DNA of 64,000 nt from Phycisphaerae bacterium (GTDB taxonomy: Bacteria; Planctomycetota; Phycisphaerae; Phycisphaerales; UBA1924): positions 62,001-126,000 of the forward strand of contig JAEUIZ010000031.1 of assembly GCA_016793805.1 (NCBI GenBank), written 5' to 3'. A program made the position numbers and the translations under genes. The notes beneath the pieces were generated by a model. That model searched no databases. It saw only the letters and a program-made list of their open reading frames with translations, and had not been told where the DNA came from. Every line of letters begins with the position of its first letter. The first letter of the stretch is position 1. Positions 47,609-57,223 of the stretch are shown here, one piece after another.

Positions 47609-50518
47609 ATGTCGCGTCTGCGTGATCGTCGCCGGGTCGAGTCCGTGGTGCGTCGGGCCGCGTGGGAGGGGCTGGAGGGCCTGGAGCCGCGGCAGCACCT
47701 GGCGCTGGTGATGTGGACGGGCGGGGCGGCGACGAACGAGTGGAACGACGCGGGCAACTGGAGCGGGAACGCGGTCCCCGGGGCGTCGGCGGACGTGGTG
47801 ATCCCCGCGAACGCGTCGGCGGCGGAGATCCTGGTCAACGCGGGAATCCCCGCGATCGCGTCGCTCGTCTCGCACAAGCCGATCAGGATCGACGCCTGGA
47901 CGTTGCAGGTGGCCGGGACTTCGACGCTGGAGGTGGGGGCGGAGTTGCGGCTCTCGGGCGGGACATTCCGGGGCGGCGGGACGACGCAACTCAACGGCGG
48001 GGCGGTGTGGGAAGGAGGGACGCTCACCTCGGCCGCGGGCGGGAGCGTCGAGATCCCCGTCGGGCAGAGCATGTCGATCGTCGTCGGATCCAACCACCAC
48101 CTCTCGACCACGCTCAAGAACTACGGGACGCTCAACTGGACCGGCGGGACGATCATCCTCGACAACGCCGGCGTGCTCCGCAACGAGCCGGGCGGAACCT
48201 TCACGATCACCGCGCTCAACGGCGACGTGCTCGACTCCGGCGTCGGCACGAGCATCCTCAACCTCGGGCAGATGACCGTCAACGTCCCCAACGGGTCCGC
48301 GATCGACGTGAACCCGAAGTTCTACCACCGCACGGCCCCCGGCGCGGCGGGCCTGAGCGTCGCCAGCGGGGACCTCATCCTGCGCGGAGACGGTGAGAAC
48401 AACCAGACGATCGATGTCGCGGCGGGCGCGCGGATGGTGCTGCACAACGCCAACTCCAACGGCACGTTCGTGCACAAGAACGCGACGTACACCGGCGCCG
48501 GGGAGTTGGTCTTCTCGCGCGGGATCCAGCAGATCAACGGCTTCGCCAACTTCGCGGCGACGACGACCGCGGCGCTCGGGACGATCACGGCCGCGACGGG
48601 AACCAACCCGAGGATCCTCGGGTCGCTCACGATCGCCGGGGCCACGCTCAGCAACGCGGAGAAGTTGATCGTCTATGGCACGCTGACGTTCAACGCCGGG
48701 ACGATCAACGGGACGGGCGAGTTGTCGATCTTCAACGCGCCGGGGCAGCCGGTGGCGCGGTTCATCTGGAACGACGGGGACATCACGGGCACGGGGCTGC
48801 TGAAGGTCTATTCGACGGGCAAGATGCAGATCCTCACGAGCGCCGGGCGGAACCTCACGCGGACGCTCGAAAACCGCGGCTCGCTCGTCTGGGGCGCGGG
48901 GACTGTCTTCCTCCAGTCCTCCGGGAAGATCAACAACTTCGGGACCTTCGACGCCAAGGCCCCGGGATTCTCCATCAACGGGAGCGCGGGCTCGTGGGTG
49001 CGGAACCACGCGGCCCTGAACACGACGATCCCCGCGGGCCAGGCGATCTACTTCAACTGCGAGGTCATCAACGACGCGGATGCGCCGGCGATGGCGACGC
49101 TCACGGTCACGGGCGGGACGCCCTGGTTCAACACGCAGGGGCTGATGAGCGATCGGATCCTGCTGAACTCCGGGGCGGAGGTGGTGTTCTCGGGGAACGC
49201 CTCGCCCGGGTTCACGTTCCGCGACCTTGTGACGGGGAGCGTGAACACCTCGGGCGTGCCCGGGACGCAGGGCAAGCGGGTGCGCGTGGACGCCGGGACG
49301 GTGACGCTGCTCGGGACGAGCACGTTCGGCGTGCCCGTGGCCGGTCAGGGCGCGGCGACGATCAAGGCGGGCGCGAACGCGGGCGGGGTCCCGTCGCGCG
49401 TGCTCGGGACGATGACGCTCGAGGGCGCCACGCTGAACACCGACAAGCCGCTGACGATCGCGGGGAGCCTCTTTGTCACCGCGTTCATCACGGGCACGGA
49501 CGTGCTCCGCATCGACAGCGGATCGGCGCAGAACCCGGCGCGCCTGTCGTGGCTGGGCGGGTCGATCGGCGGCGCGGGCGACCTCATCATCGCCGCGGGG
49601 CAGCGGCTCGAGATCACCGGGAACCTCGCGCACACCCTCGCCCGCGACCTCTTCAACCTCGGGACGATCATCTGGAACGGCGGGAGCATCTTCCTCGACG
49701 ATGGGGGCGTCCTGAACAACGAGGTCGGCGGGGTCTTCAACGCCAGGCTCAACAACGGCAGCATCAACGACGCCTCGATCGGCACGCCGCTCGCGTTCGT
49801 CAACCGCGGGACGTTCTCCGTGCACGTGACGCCGGGCACGTCCACGTTCATCAACGTCGGATTTGTGTTCTCGAACCTGGGCCACGTCATCGTCACGCAG
49901 GGCACGCTCCAGATTCTCAGCGACATCACGCAACTCACCGGCTCGTTCCAGGCCGGGTACACGCTCGGGGGCGGGCGCTGGACGGCCTCGGGTAATGCGG
50001 CGATCGACCTGGGCATCGGGTTCCGCACCGTCGTCGCGGTCGCGCAGGCGCAGACGGGCCTTCCGGCCAATCCGACGGTCATCAGTTTGGCCGGGGCGGC
50101 GCTCTTCAACAACCTCGCCTCGGTGCGGAGCAACGCGGGTCGGATCTTCCTGGGCACGGGCGCGACGCTGACGGTGAGCGTCGCGGGGTTCACGTTCGAG
50201 AACTCGGGCCGGATCGACGTGATGCAGGGCGCGACGCTCGTCGTGGCGCTGGGGAACTACCGCCAGACGGCCGCGGGGATGACGGTGATCGGCATCGCCT
50301 CGTCCCAGAGCCACGGGCGGATCAACGTGCTCGCCGGCACGACCCAGATCGCGGGCGTGCTGCTGACGCAATACGTCGGGGGCTACTCGCCGATCGTGAA
50401 CCAATCGTTCATCATCCTGACGTACACCGCCGGGCTCGTGGGCCAGTTCGTGCTCCAGCCCGCCTCGGCGTCGATGCTGGCGTACGTCCTGGGCCAGGTG
50501 CGGCTGATCATGCTCTGA
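47609..50518 (+). CDS. Giant LEPR-type secreted beta-solenoid protein
   Basis: A protein of 969 residues. The N-terminus is basic and ends in EGLEGLEPRQHLAL, the LEPR-type leader of planctomycete surface proteins, whose mechanism of action is not settled. NEWNDAGNWSGNAVPGASADVVIP follows, then many irregular repeats of about 20-25 residues with the pattern of right-handed beta-helices (LNNxGxxxxxGGTxxL, TGGTIILDNAGVLRNEPGGTFT, LFNLGTIIWNGGSIFLDDGGVLNNEVGGVF). No catalytic motif, C-terminal anchor or dockerin tail is seen. Likely an extracellular or surface adhesin-like protein. AAGGAGG six bases before ATG 47609 decides the start over TTG 47582 and ATG 47603. Confidence 0.78.
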   Translation: MSRLRDRRRVESVVRRAAWEGLEGLEPRQHLALVMWTGGAATNEWNDAGNWSGNAVPGASADVVIPANASAAEILVNAGIPAIASLVSHKPIRIDAWTLQVAGTSTLEVGAELRLSGGTFRGGGTTQLNGGAVWEGGTLTSAAGGSVEIPVGQSMSIVVGSNHHLSTTLKNYGTLNWTGGTIILDNAGVLRNEPGGTFTITALNGDVLDSGVGTSILNLGQMTVNVPNGSAIDVNPKFYHRTAPGAAGLSVASGDLILRGDGENNQTIDVAAGARMVLHNANSNGTFVHKNATYTGAGELVFSRGIQQINGFANFAATTTAALGTITAATGTNPRILGSLTIAGATLSNAEKLIVYGTLTFNAGTINGTGELSIFNAPGQPVARFIWNDGDITGTGLLKVYSTGKMQILTSAGRNLTRTLENRGSLVWGAGTVFLQSSGKINNFGTFDAKAPGFSINGSAGSWVRNHAALNTTIPAGQAIYFNCEVINDADAPAMATLTVTGGTPWFNTQGLMSDRILLNSGAEVVFSGNASPGFTFRDLVTGSVNTSGVPGTQGKRVRVDAGTVTLLGTSTFGVPVAGQGAATIKAGANAGGVPSRVLGTMTLEGATLNTDKPLTIAGSLFVTAFITGTDVLRIDSGSAQNPARLSWLGGSIGGAGDLIIAAGQRLEITGNLAHTLARDLFNLGTIIWNGGSIFLDDGGVLNNEVGGVFNARLNNGSINDASIGTPLAFVNRGTFSVHVTPGTSTFINVGFVFSNLGHVIVTQGTLQILSDITQLTGSFQAGYTLGGGRWTASGNAAIDLGIGFRTVVAVAQAQTGLPANPTVISLAGAALFNNLASVRSNAGRIFLGTGATLTVSVAGFTFENSGRIDVMQGATLVVALGNYRQTAAGMTVIGIASSQSHGRINVLAGTTQIAGVLLTQYVGGYSPIVNQSFIILTYTAGLVGQFVLQPASASMLAYVLGQVRLIML

Positions 50519-50604
50519 CGCGCGCGATCCGCGGCAACCCAGGCCGCAGTGCTCAACCACCCCCCCGGTATGTGCCGATAACTCCCTCGAAGGAGCCAAT
50601 CGGC

Positions 50605-52164
50605 ATGACCACCGTTGCGCGCACGCTGGCGACCACTCCCGCTTCCGCGGCCCCGTTGGCGGGCGCCCGCGTCGTGCTCATCGGCACGCCCGAGACCGTG
50701 CGCGCGGCCCGCGACCTGCTCGCGACCGTCCCCGGCGGGCCCGAGCCGCTTGGGTGCATTCTGACCGATCCGGCCCAACGCCGGGCCGGGGGCGGGCTGC
50801 CTGTCTTCGGCGGGATCGAGGACCTCTCGCGAGCAGCGCGGCGGCAGCACCTCACGCACGCGGTGGTGAGCCTCCCGACGGCGATGGCGGAGACGATCGT
50901 GGCCGTGCGCCGGGCGGTGCTCGAAGCGGGCTTGCAGGAGCGGTTCCTCCCGCCGGTGGCGGAGATGCTGACGCAGCCGCCTCCATTCATGGTGGGCCTG
51001 GCGACGCCCGCGGGCGTGACGCCGACGGCGAGGTTCGACCTCGCGACGCTGATCGGGCGTGCGCCGGCGGCCGCGGATCGTGAGGCGTTGGCACGGCTGC
51101 TGGCGGGCAAGCGGGTGATGATCACGGGGGCCGGCGGGTCCATCGGGTCGGAACTGGCGCGGATCGCGGCGGAGTTCGGGCCCTCGGAGTTGCACCTGGT
51201 CGAGCGCGCGGAGAACCCGCTGTTCGAGATCGATCGGCAGATCGGGCGGCGGTTCACGGGCGTGCGGCGGCGGGCGGTGCTGCACGACGTGGTGGACGCC
51301 GAGCAGACGCTGCGGATCATGGTGGACCTGTCGCCGCACGTGGTGTTCCACGCCGCGGCGCACAAGCACGTCCCGCTGATGGAGGACCATCCGTCGCACG
51401 CGGTGACGAACAACCTGTTCGGCACGAAGTCGATCGCGGACGCGAGCGTGGCGGTCGGGGTCGAACGCTTCGTGATGGTCTCGACGGACAAGGCGGTGAA
51501 CCCGTCGTCGGTCATGGGCGCGACCAAGCGGCTGGCGGAGTTGTACGTGCAGTGGCTCGACGGGGCGACGCGGCGGATGTCGGGCGCGGGCGGGGGCACG
51601 CGCTTCGGGATGGTGCGGTTCGGGAACGTGCTGGGGTCGTCGGCGAGCGTGCTGACGATCTGGTCGGCGCAACTCGCCGAGGGCGGGCCGCTCACGGTCA
51701 CGCACCCCGAGATGACGCGGTACTTCATGACGATCCACGAGGCCGCGACGCTGGTGCTGCTCTCGGCGGCGATCGAGGCGGAGGGTCCGGCGGCGGTGCA
51801 TGTGCTCGACATGGGCGAGCCGGTCGGAATCCTCGGGCTGGCGCGGCGTTTCGCGCGGGCGCACGGGTTCGCGGCCTGCGTCGCGGGCGAGTCGCCCGAC
51901 CCGGGCGATGCGGGATTGCCGACCGTCGAGGTCGCGATCACGGGGGTCCGTCCCGGCGAGAAACTGCACGAGGAACTCAGCCACGCGCACGAGCAACTCG
52001 CGCCGACGCCGTACGAGCGGATCCGTCGCTGGACCGCGGAAGTCCCGGGCCCGGCGGTGGGGGCGGCGATGATCGCGGACCTCTCGGCGGTGCGGTCGAG
52101 CACGGACCGATCGGCGGTGCTCGCCGCGATCCGCAAGTACGTCCCCACGCTCCCCCCGGCCTGA
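50605..52164 (+). CDS. CapD/PglF-family nucleotide-sugar 4,6-dehydratase without membrane domain
   Basis: A protein of 519 residues. The N-terminal 150 residues form a Rossmann-like CoA-binding-type domain (ARVVLIGTPETVRAARDLL). An SDR domain then has GKRVMITGAGGSIGSELARI near residue 174, VVFHAAAHKHVPLMEDHPSHAVTNNLFGT, VMVSTDKAVNPSSVMGATKRLAEL (SMK-type catalytic site), RFGNVLGSSASV and GVRPGEKLHEEL. Such enzymes convert UDP-GlcNAc or a related sugar to a 4-keto-6-deoxy product for surface glycans. The four N-terminal membrane helices typical of PglF/WbpM are missing, so it should be soluble. AAGGAG lies nine bases before the ATG. Confidence 0.9.
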   Translation: MTTVARTLATTPASAAPLAGARVVLIGTPETVRAARDLLATVPGGPEPLGCILTDPAQRRAGGGLPVFGGIEDLSRAARRQHLTHAVVSLPTAMAETIVAVRRAVLEAGLQERFLPPVAEMLTQPPPFMVGLATPAGVTPTARFDLATLIGRAPAAADREALARLLAGKRVMITGAGGSIGSELARIAAEFGPSELHLVERAENPLFEIDRQIGRRFTGVRRRAVLHDVVDAEQTLRIMVDLSPHVVFHAAAHKHVPLMEDHPSHAVTNNLFGTKSIADASVAVGVERFVMVSTDKAVNPSSVMGATKRLAELYVQWLDGATRRMSGAGGGTRFGMVRFGNVLGSSASVLTIWSAQLAEGGPLTVTHPEMTRYFMTIHEAATLVLLSAAIEAEGPAAVHVLDMGEPVGILGLARRFARAHGFAACVAGESPDPGDAGLPTVEVAITGVRPGEKLHEELSHAHEQLAPTPYERIRRWTAEVPGPAVGAAMIADLSAVRSSTDRSAVLAAIRKYVPTLPPA

Positions 52165-52240
52165 GTACGCCATCGGGGGCGAGGCGCCCGAGTCGGAACC
52201 GGGTGAACCCGAGAGCCCGTCGTGCCGAATAAGGGTTGGC

Positions 52241-52522
52241 ATGACGACCCGGCACGACATCCTGTCCGAGACAGAGGCGACGCGGCACTCGGCCGAGCAA
52301 CTCCTGCGGAGCCTGCTCGACTATCGCACGCAGTCGGAGCGCAACCTGGCGGAACTTCGGCAGGGCGACCTCTTCAAGTCGGTCACGGGCAAGTCGGCGC
52401 TCGACAACGCGATCACGTCCACGCAGCGGATGATCGAGGCCCTCAATCGCGTGCTGGCAAGGACGAAGCGCGAACTCACGGACGAGGACCTGGCGGCGAT
52501 GGACGGGGAGCGCGGCGCCTGA
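52241..52522 (+). CDS. Small hypothetical helical protein, 93 aa
   Basis: A charged, all-helical protein (ETEATRHSAEQLLRSLLDYRTQ, SALDNAITSTQRMIEALNRVLARTKREL). I do not recognise the family. It has no signal peptide or membrane span. Codon use and third-position GC match the neighbours. It lies 76 bases after the CapD-type gene and 79 bases before dut, so its transcriptional partner is unclear. An AAGGG before the ATG is a weak ribosome-binding site. Confidence 0.6.
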   Translation: MTTRHDILSETEATRHSAEQLLRSLLDYRTQSERNLAELRQGDLFKSVTGKSALDNAITSTQRMIEALNRVLARTKRELTDEDLAAMDGERGA

Positions 52523-52601
52523 GCGAGCCGGGGAGCGACCGTGAAGCCGGGCGGCAGGGACGAGGGGACGGGTCCGCGTCGTGGGCGCGTACGCTTCGAC
52601 C

Positions 52602-53045
52602 ATGACGACCACGCTCCGCGTTCGACGGCTCGATTCCCGCGCGACGCTCCCGACGTACCAGTCGGAGGGCGCGGCGGGCCTGGACCTCTCGGCGTTCCTG
52701 CCCGAGGGCCCGGTGACGATCGAGCCGGGACGGATCGCGACAATCCCGACGGGCCTGGCGGTGGCGATCCCTGCGGGGTTCGAGATGCAGGTGCGCCCGC
52801 GTTCCGGGCTGGCGACGAGGCACGGGGTGACGCTCCCGAACGCGCCGGGAACGATCGACGCGGACTATCGCGGCCCGCTGCTGGTGCCGCTGATCAACCT
52901 GGGACGCGAGGCGTTCGTCGTGACCCACGGCATGCGGATCGCGCAGGGCGTGATCGCGGCGGTGGCGCGGGTAGAGGTGGTCGAGTCGCACTCGTTGGAC
53001 GAGACGGCCCGGGGCGCGGGCGGATTCGGCTCGACGGGCCTGTAA
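52602..53045 (+). CDS. dut: Deoxyuridine 5-prime-triphosphate nucleotidohydrolase
   Basis: A protein of 147 residues that hydrolyses dUTP to dUMP. All five trimeric dUTPase motifs are visible: AGLDLSAFL, RPRSGLATRHGV, NAPGTIDADYRGPLLVPLIN, MRIAQGVIAAV and the C-terminal arm RGAGGFGSTG. ATG 52602 is chosen over GTG 52581 because the family begins there. Followed after 12 bases by the BFD-type ferredoxin gene. Confidence 0.96.
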   Translation: MTTTLRVRRLDSRATLPTYQSEGAAGLDLSAFLPEGPVTIEPGRIATIPTGLAVAIPAGFEMQVRPRSGLATRHGVTLPNAPGTIDADYRGPLLVPLINLGREAFVVTHGMRIAQGVIAAVARVEVVESHSLDETARGAGGFGSTGL

Positions 53046-53057
53046 CGGAGGTCGATC

Positions 53058-53369
53058 ATGGACCCGGACGATCACGTGTGCCTGTGCTTCCGGGTGTCGC
53101 TGCGAAAGATCCGCACGTACCTGGCGGTCGAGAACCCGCCGGTGGCGTCGCTGATCTCGGAGTGCCTGTCGGCGGGGACGGGGTGCCGATGGTGCGTGCC
53201 GTTCCTGGAGCACCTGCACGCGCAGCACCAGCGCGGGGAGACGCCGGACCTGCGGGTGTCGCCGCAGCGGTACGCCGAGGCGCGCCTGGGGTATCACAAG
53301 AGCGGGGAGCGCGACGAGGCGGTGGTGCGCGAGGCGGAGGGGAGTGGAGAGGGACGAGCGGACGCCTGA
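53058..53369 (+). CDS. BFD-like [2Fe-2S] protein
   Basis: A protein of 103 residues with the bacterioferritin-associated ferredoxin cysteine pattern: CLC at residues 8-10, about 32 residues, then CRWC in SAGTGCRWCVPFLEHL. The C-terminal 40 residues are charged and low-complexity. BFD-type domains carry one [2Fe-2S] cluster and pass electrons, for example to release iron from bacterioferritin. GGAGG six bases before the ATG. Probably co-transcribed with dut, though no functional link is evident. Confidence 0.75.
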   Translation: MDPDDHVCLCFRVSLRKIRTYLAVENPPVASLISECLSAGTGCRWCVPFLEHLHAQHQRGETPDLRVSPQRYAEARLGYHKSGERDEAVVREAEGSGEGRADA

Positions 53370-53399
53370 GCCTGCGCCGGGACTCGCGGTGCGGCGGCG

Positions 53400-53879
53400 C
53401 TAGGCGTCGGTGCTCGCGGGCACGAGCCAATCCGGCAGCGGGCGCACCTTGCCATCCGATCCAACGCACACGAGGGTGGTGGCGGCGGTGGTGACGACCT
53501 CGCCGGGCGTGCGCGGCGCGCGGTTCTTGGCGTGATTGCCGTCCTGCGCGACCACGATCTCGTAGTCGTGCTCGATCTTGACCTTGCTGCCCCCGAGGAC
53601 TCGGGTTCGGACCTCGATCACGTCGTCGTAGAAGATGGGTCGGCGGTAGCGGCACTCGAGCCGCGTGATGACGAGGAAGATGCCGGCGCGCTCGAGGTCG
53701 GCGTAGGTCACGTCGGTGTCGCGGAGGAGTTCGGTGCGGGCGATCTCCAGCCACGGGGCGTAGGCGGCGTGGTGGGCCACGCCCATCGGATCGCACTCGC
53801 TGTATCGGACGCGAACGCGGGTCGTGCCGCGCGTGGCGGCGGGACGAGTGGGAAGAAGAGAGGGCTCGGACGTGGACAC
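53400..53879 (-). CDS. Hotdog-fold acyl-CoA thioesterase (YbgC/4HBT type)
   Basis: A protein of 159 residues. The 4HBT signature is visible: RVRYSECDPMGVAHHAAYAPWLEIARTELLRD with the catalytic Asp, then GIFLVITRLECRYRRPIFYDDVIEVRTRV and KIEHDYEIV. It hydrolyses acyl-CoA thioesters. A GTG start is assumed at 53879; the first 15 residues are variable. An ATG in the same frame is not near. The gene shares its strand with the large FAD oxidoreductase gene 48 bases upstream. Confidence 0.85.
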   Translation of the reverse strand: MSTSEPSLLPTRPAATRGTTRVRVRYSECDPMGVAHHAAYAPWLEIARTELLRDTDVTYADLERAGIFLVITRLECRYRRPIFYDDVIEVRTRVLGGSKVKIEHDYEIVVAQDGNHAKNRAPRTPGEVVTTAATTLVCVGSDGKVRPLPDWLVPASTDA

Positions 53880-53927
53880 GCGTGGAGGGTAGGGCGGCGT
53901 CAGAGCGGTGCGCGGGCTCGCGTGCGC

Positions 53928-56900
53928 TCAGGCGAGGAGGTCGGCGAGGAACTCGACGGGGTGGCACGCGTGGCGGCCCGTGCCGTCGTGGATCTGGTGC
54001 CGACACGACGTGCCCGGGGCGAGGATGGCGTCGGCGGGATCGGCGCGACGCACGGCGGGGAAGACCGAGAGCGCGCCGATGCGCATCGAGAGGTCGTAGC
54101 GGTCGCGGGTGTACCCGAACGAGCCGGCCATCCCGCAGCACCCGGTGTCGGGCGTCGCGAGCCGAGAGCCGAGGAATCGGCGGATCACCGTCGCCGAGGA
54201 CTCGGCGCCCCACAGGGCCTTCTGGTGGCAATGCGCGTGGAGGACGGCGCCGGGGCCGGCGTGCGGACCGATCTCCGTGCGAGGCGAGGGCCGGCGCGGG
54301 TGATCGTCCCAGTGGCGTTCGAGGAACTCCTCGACGAGGAACGAGCGGGCCGCGAGCGTGCGGCGCTGGTCGATCGGCGTCGCGACCTTCAGCGAGAGCC
54401 AGTCGTCCTTGATCGCCGAGAGGCACGAGGGCTCGAGAACCAGGAGGCCGCGGAAGTTGGGACGCGAGGCGAGCGGCGCGATGCGGGCAAGGGTGCTGTC
54501 GATCGTGGCGATGGCGTCGGCGAGCAGGCCGGTGGAGATGAGGGCCCGCCCGCAGCAGCCGGCGGAGACGAGCACGGGCTCGTAGCCGAAGGCGCGGAGG
54601 AGCCGCCGCGTGGCCAGCCCGATCCGCGGCTCGTTGAAGAGCGTGAAGCAATCAGCAAACACGGCCAGGAGCGGGAGGCCGGGGTCGTGGGGGCTCGCCT
54701 CGGTCCACGCGGGCCAGTCGCGTGTGAGCGGGCGTGCAAAGGGCGGGAGGGTCCGTTCCGCCGAAAGTCCGAGTGCGCGGTTGAGGATGGCTCGGATCGG
54801 GCGGGCGCGCCCCAGCGCGTTGGCGATGCCGGGCGCGATCGCGCCGAGGCGGTTGAGCGTGCGGACGTGCCCGAAGGCGCGGGCCGCGAGCGGGACTCGG
54901 CCGACGGCGCGATACCGCTGCGCCGTGAACTCCGCCTTGAGCCGAGCGATATCGACGTTGCTCGGGCACTCGGCCTTGCACGCCTTGCACGAGAGGCACA
55001 GGTCCAGCGTCCTCATCGTCTCGGGATCGGACCAGAGCACCGGCGAGGGCGCTGTGGTGGCCGGCTCGCCCGTGGCGCTCTCGCGGGCGGCGGCCTCGAA
55101 CTGACCCGAGATCGCGAGGCGCAGCGCGTTGCCCCGTCCGCGCGTGGAGTGGCGCTCGTCGAGCGTGGCCATGTAGGACGGGCACATGGTGCCGCCGGAT
55201 TTCTTGCGACAGACGCCCGCGCCGTTGCACATCTCGACGGCGCCGCGGAACCCGTGCTGGTCGTCGTAGTCGAAGAAGGTGTCGATGGCCGGCGTGCCGA
55301 GCGGTTCGCCTCGGGGGGGCGGGAGCGCGCGGAGGTTGACGGTGATCGAGTCGATGGGACCAGGCTCGACGATCATGCCCGGATTCAGCAGGTTCAGCGG
55401 GTCGAAGATGGCCTTGATCTCGCGGAACGCGGCGAGGAGTTCGGGACCAAAGAACCGTTCGAGGAGCGGCCCGCGCACCCGCCCGTCGCCGTGCTCGCCG
55501 GACATCACGCCCCCGAGCGATCGGGCGAGGTCGGCGACCTCGACGGCGATGGCGCGGAGCCGTTCGCGGTCGCCGGAGTCGCGAAGGCTCAGGAACGGGC
55601 GGACGTGGAGGACGCCGACGGAGGCGTGGGCCCAGAACGCGGCCCGCGTGCCGTGACGCTCGACGATGGCGCGGAACTCGCGGACGAACCGCGGAAGGCT
55701 CTCGACGGGGACGGCGTTGTCCTCGACAAAGGTGATGGGCTTGCGCTCGCCGGGCATCCCGTGCAGGAGCGGCTCGCCGGCCTTGCGGAGTTTCCACGCG
55801 GCGGCGGCGTCGGCGGACGGGACCATCGCGCGAACGCCCGCGCCGGGGGCGTGCTGCCCGACGATCGCACGCAGTTGGTCGGCGTGCGCGGCGAGTTCGT
55901 TGGCGTCCCGCTCGGCGGAGTGCTCGACATACAGCACGGCCTCGCGCCGGCCGCTCGCGGGCATCGGCATCGCCTCGACATATCGGCGGTACTCCGCGTT
56001 CGCCGAGGCCAGGCCCAGGATCGTGTCGTCGATGAGTTCCACCGCGGTGGGCCCCGAGGCGAGGATCGGCGCCACGAGTTCGATGGCGGCATCGAGGCTG
56101 TCGAGCGCGACGAGCGAGAGCCCGCGGGCCGCGGGGACGGGATGGAGTCGCAGGTCGGCCCCGAGCGTGACGGCCAGGGTGCCCTCGCTCCCGCAGAGGA
56201 ACGGGGCGAGGTTGATGGCGCGGAGGATCGCGTCGGAGTCGGCGCGCGGGCCGGCCGCGTCGATCTGCGCAAGGACCAGGTCGAGCCCGTAGCCGGCGTT
56301 CCGGCGGATGGTCTTGGGGAAGCGCTCGCGGATGAGCCCCTCGTGTCGGGTCACGACCTCGGCGACGCGGCGCGTGATCGTGCGCACCAGCGGATCCCCG
56401 CCCAGCCCCGCGCCGGCCTCGAATCGGACGAGCCTCGCCCCGGCCTCGGGCGGCCCTCCCCCGGCCTCGGCGAGGCTTCGCACCGGCACCGCCGCGTCGA
56501 TCGCGAGCACGTTCTCTGACGTCCGCCCGTAGCGGATCGAGCGTGCGCCCGCCGCGTTGTTCCCGATGCACCCCCCGACGTTGGCATGACGCGACGTAGC
56601 CGGATCGGGCGCGAAGAAGAGCCCCGTCCCGCGCGCCGCCAGGTCCGCGTTGAGGTCGTCGATCGTGATTCCCGGCTCAACCCGGCACGCGCGCGCCGCG
56701 GCATCGACAGCGAGGATCGAGCGACAGTTCGGCGAGAAGTCAACGACGACGGCGCGATTCGTGCACTGGCCCGCCAGGCTTGTCCCGCCCCCGCGCGGGA
56801 GGATCGGCAGCCGCGAGCGGACGCAGAACTCGACGGCTCGCACGGCATCGGGGATCGAGGACGGGATCACCACCCCGATCGGCTCGACCTGGTAGAGCGA

Positions 56901-57026
56901 GGCGTCGGTGGCGTAGAGCATCCGGTCGTGCAGCCCGAAGCGGACCTCGCCCTCGACGGCGCCCGCAAGCCGGCGCGCGATCTCGGCGCGATCGGGCTCG
57001 GCGGGCAGGACGGGAAGGGCGGACAT
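53928..57026 (-). CDS. FAD-linked oxidase fused to 4Fe-4S/CCG reductase (D-2-hydroxyacid dehydrogenase, YdiJ-like)
   Basis: A protein of 1032 residues. The N-terminal FAD-binding PCMH domain reads PILPRGGGTSLAGQCTNRAVVVDF and DPATSRHANVGGCIGNNAAGARSIRYG. An FAD-oxidase C-terminal domain follows (about 290-570), then CRKKSGGTMCPSYMATLDERHSTRGRGNALR, a 4Fe-4S site LCLSCKACKAECPSNVDIARLK near residue 672, and two CCG-type motifs (SAGCCGRALIST near 822; DTGCCGMAGSFGYTRD near 962). This is a GlcD-GlcF-like fusion, the length of YdiJ-type D-2-hydroxyglutarate or D-lactate dehydrogenases. It is probably membrane-associated and feeds electrons to quinone. ATG 57026 is chosen; the frame to 57320 overlaps the next gene's leader. 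Confidence 0.92.
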   Translation of the reverse strand: MSALPVLPAEPDRAEIARRLAGAVEGEVRFGLHDRMLYATDASLYQVEPIGVVIPSSIPDAVRAVEFCVRSRLPILPRGGGTSLAGQCTNRAVVVDFSPNCRSILAVDAAARACRVEPGITIDDLNADLAARGTGLFFAPDPATSRHANVGGCIGNNAAGARSIRYGRTSENVLAIDAAVPVRSLAEAGGGPPEAGARLVRFEAGAGLGGDPLVRTITRRVAEVVTRHEGLIRERFPKTIRRNAGYGLDLVLAQIDAAGPRADSDAILRAINLAPFLCGSEGTLAVTLGADLRLHPVPAARGLSLVALDSLDAAIELVAPILASGPTAVELIDDTILGLASANAEYRRYVEAMPMPASGRREAVLYVEHSAERDANELAAHADQLRAIVGQHAPGAGVRAMVPSADAAAAWKLRKAGEPLLHGMPGERKPITFVEDNAVPVESLPRFVREFRAIVERHGTRAAFWAHASVGVLHVRPFLSLRDSGDRERLRAIAVEVADLARSLGGVMSGEHGDGRVRGPLLERFFGPELLAAFREIKAIFDPLNLLNPGMIVEPGPIDSITVNLRALPPPRGEPLGTPAIDTFFDYDDQHGFRGAVEMCNGAGVCRKKSGGTMCPSYMATLDERHSTRGRGNALRLAISGQFEAAARESATGEPATTAPSPVLWSDPETMRTLDLCLSCKACKAECPSNVDIARLKAEFTAQRYRAVGRVPLAARAFGHVRTLNRLGAIAPGIANALGRARPIRAILNRALGLSAERTLPPFARPLTRDWPAWTEASPHDPGLPLLAVFADCFTLFNEPRIGLATRRLLRAFGYEPVLVSAGCCGRALISTGLLADAIATIDSTLARIAPLASRPNFRGLLVLEPSCLSAIKDDWLSLKVATPIDQRRTLAARSFLVEEFLERHWDDHPRRPSPRTEIGPHAGPGAVLHAHCHQKALWGAESSATVIRRFLGSRLATPDTGCCGMAGSFGYTRDRYDLSMRIGALSVFPAVRRADPADAILAPGTSCRHQIHDGTGRHACHPVEFLADLLA

Positions 57027-57223
57027 GAACGCGATTCTATCGGGGCCTCGCCGTGTCACAGGATTGTCACGGACGGGCACGCGAGGAACCGACGAAGAGG
57101 GCGGGCGTCTGGACAGGGGTACAGTGTGCTGGGGCACGGGCGGGGCGCCCGCGAGGCCCAAGCCAGCGCGGCGCACAGGCGGGACGCCGGCGTCGCCGAG
57201 ACGACAACGCGAAGGAGCATCCG

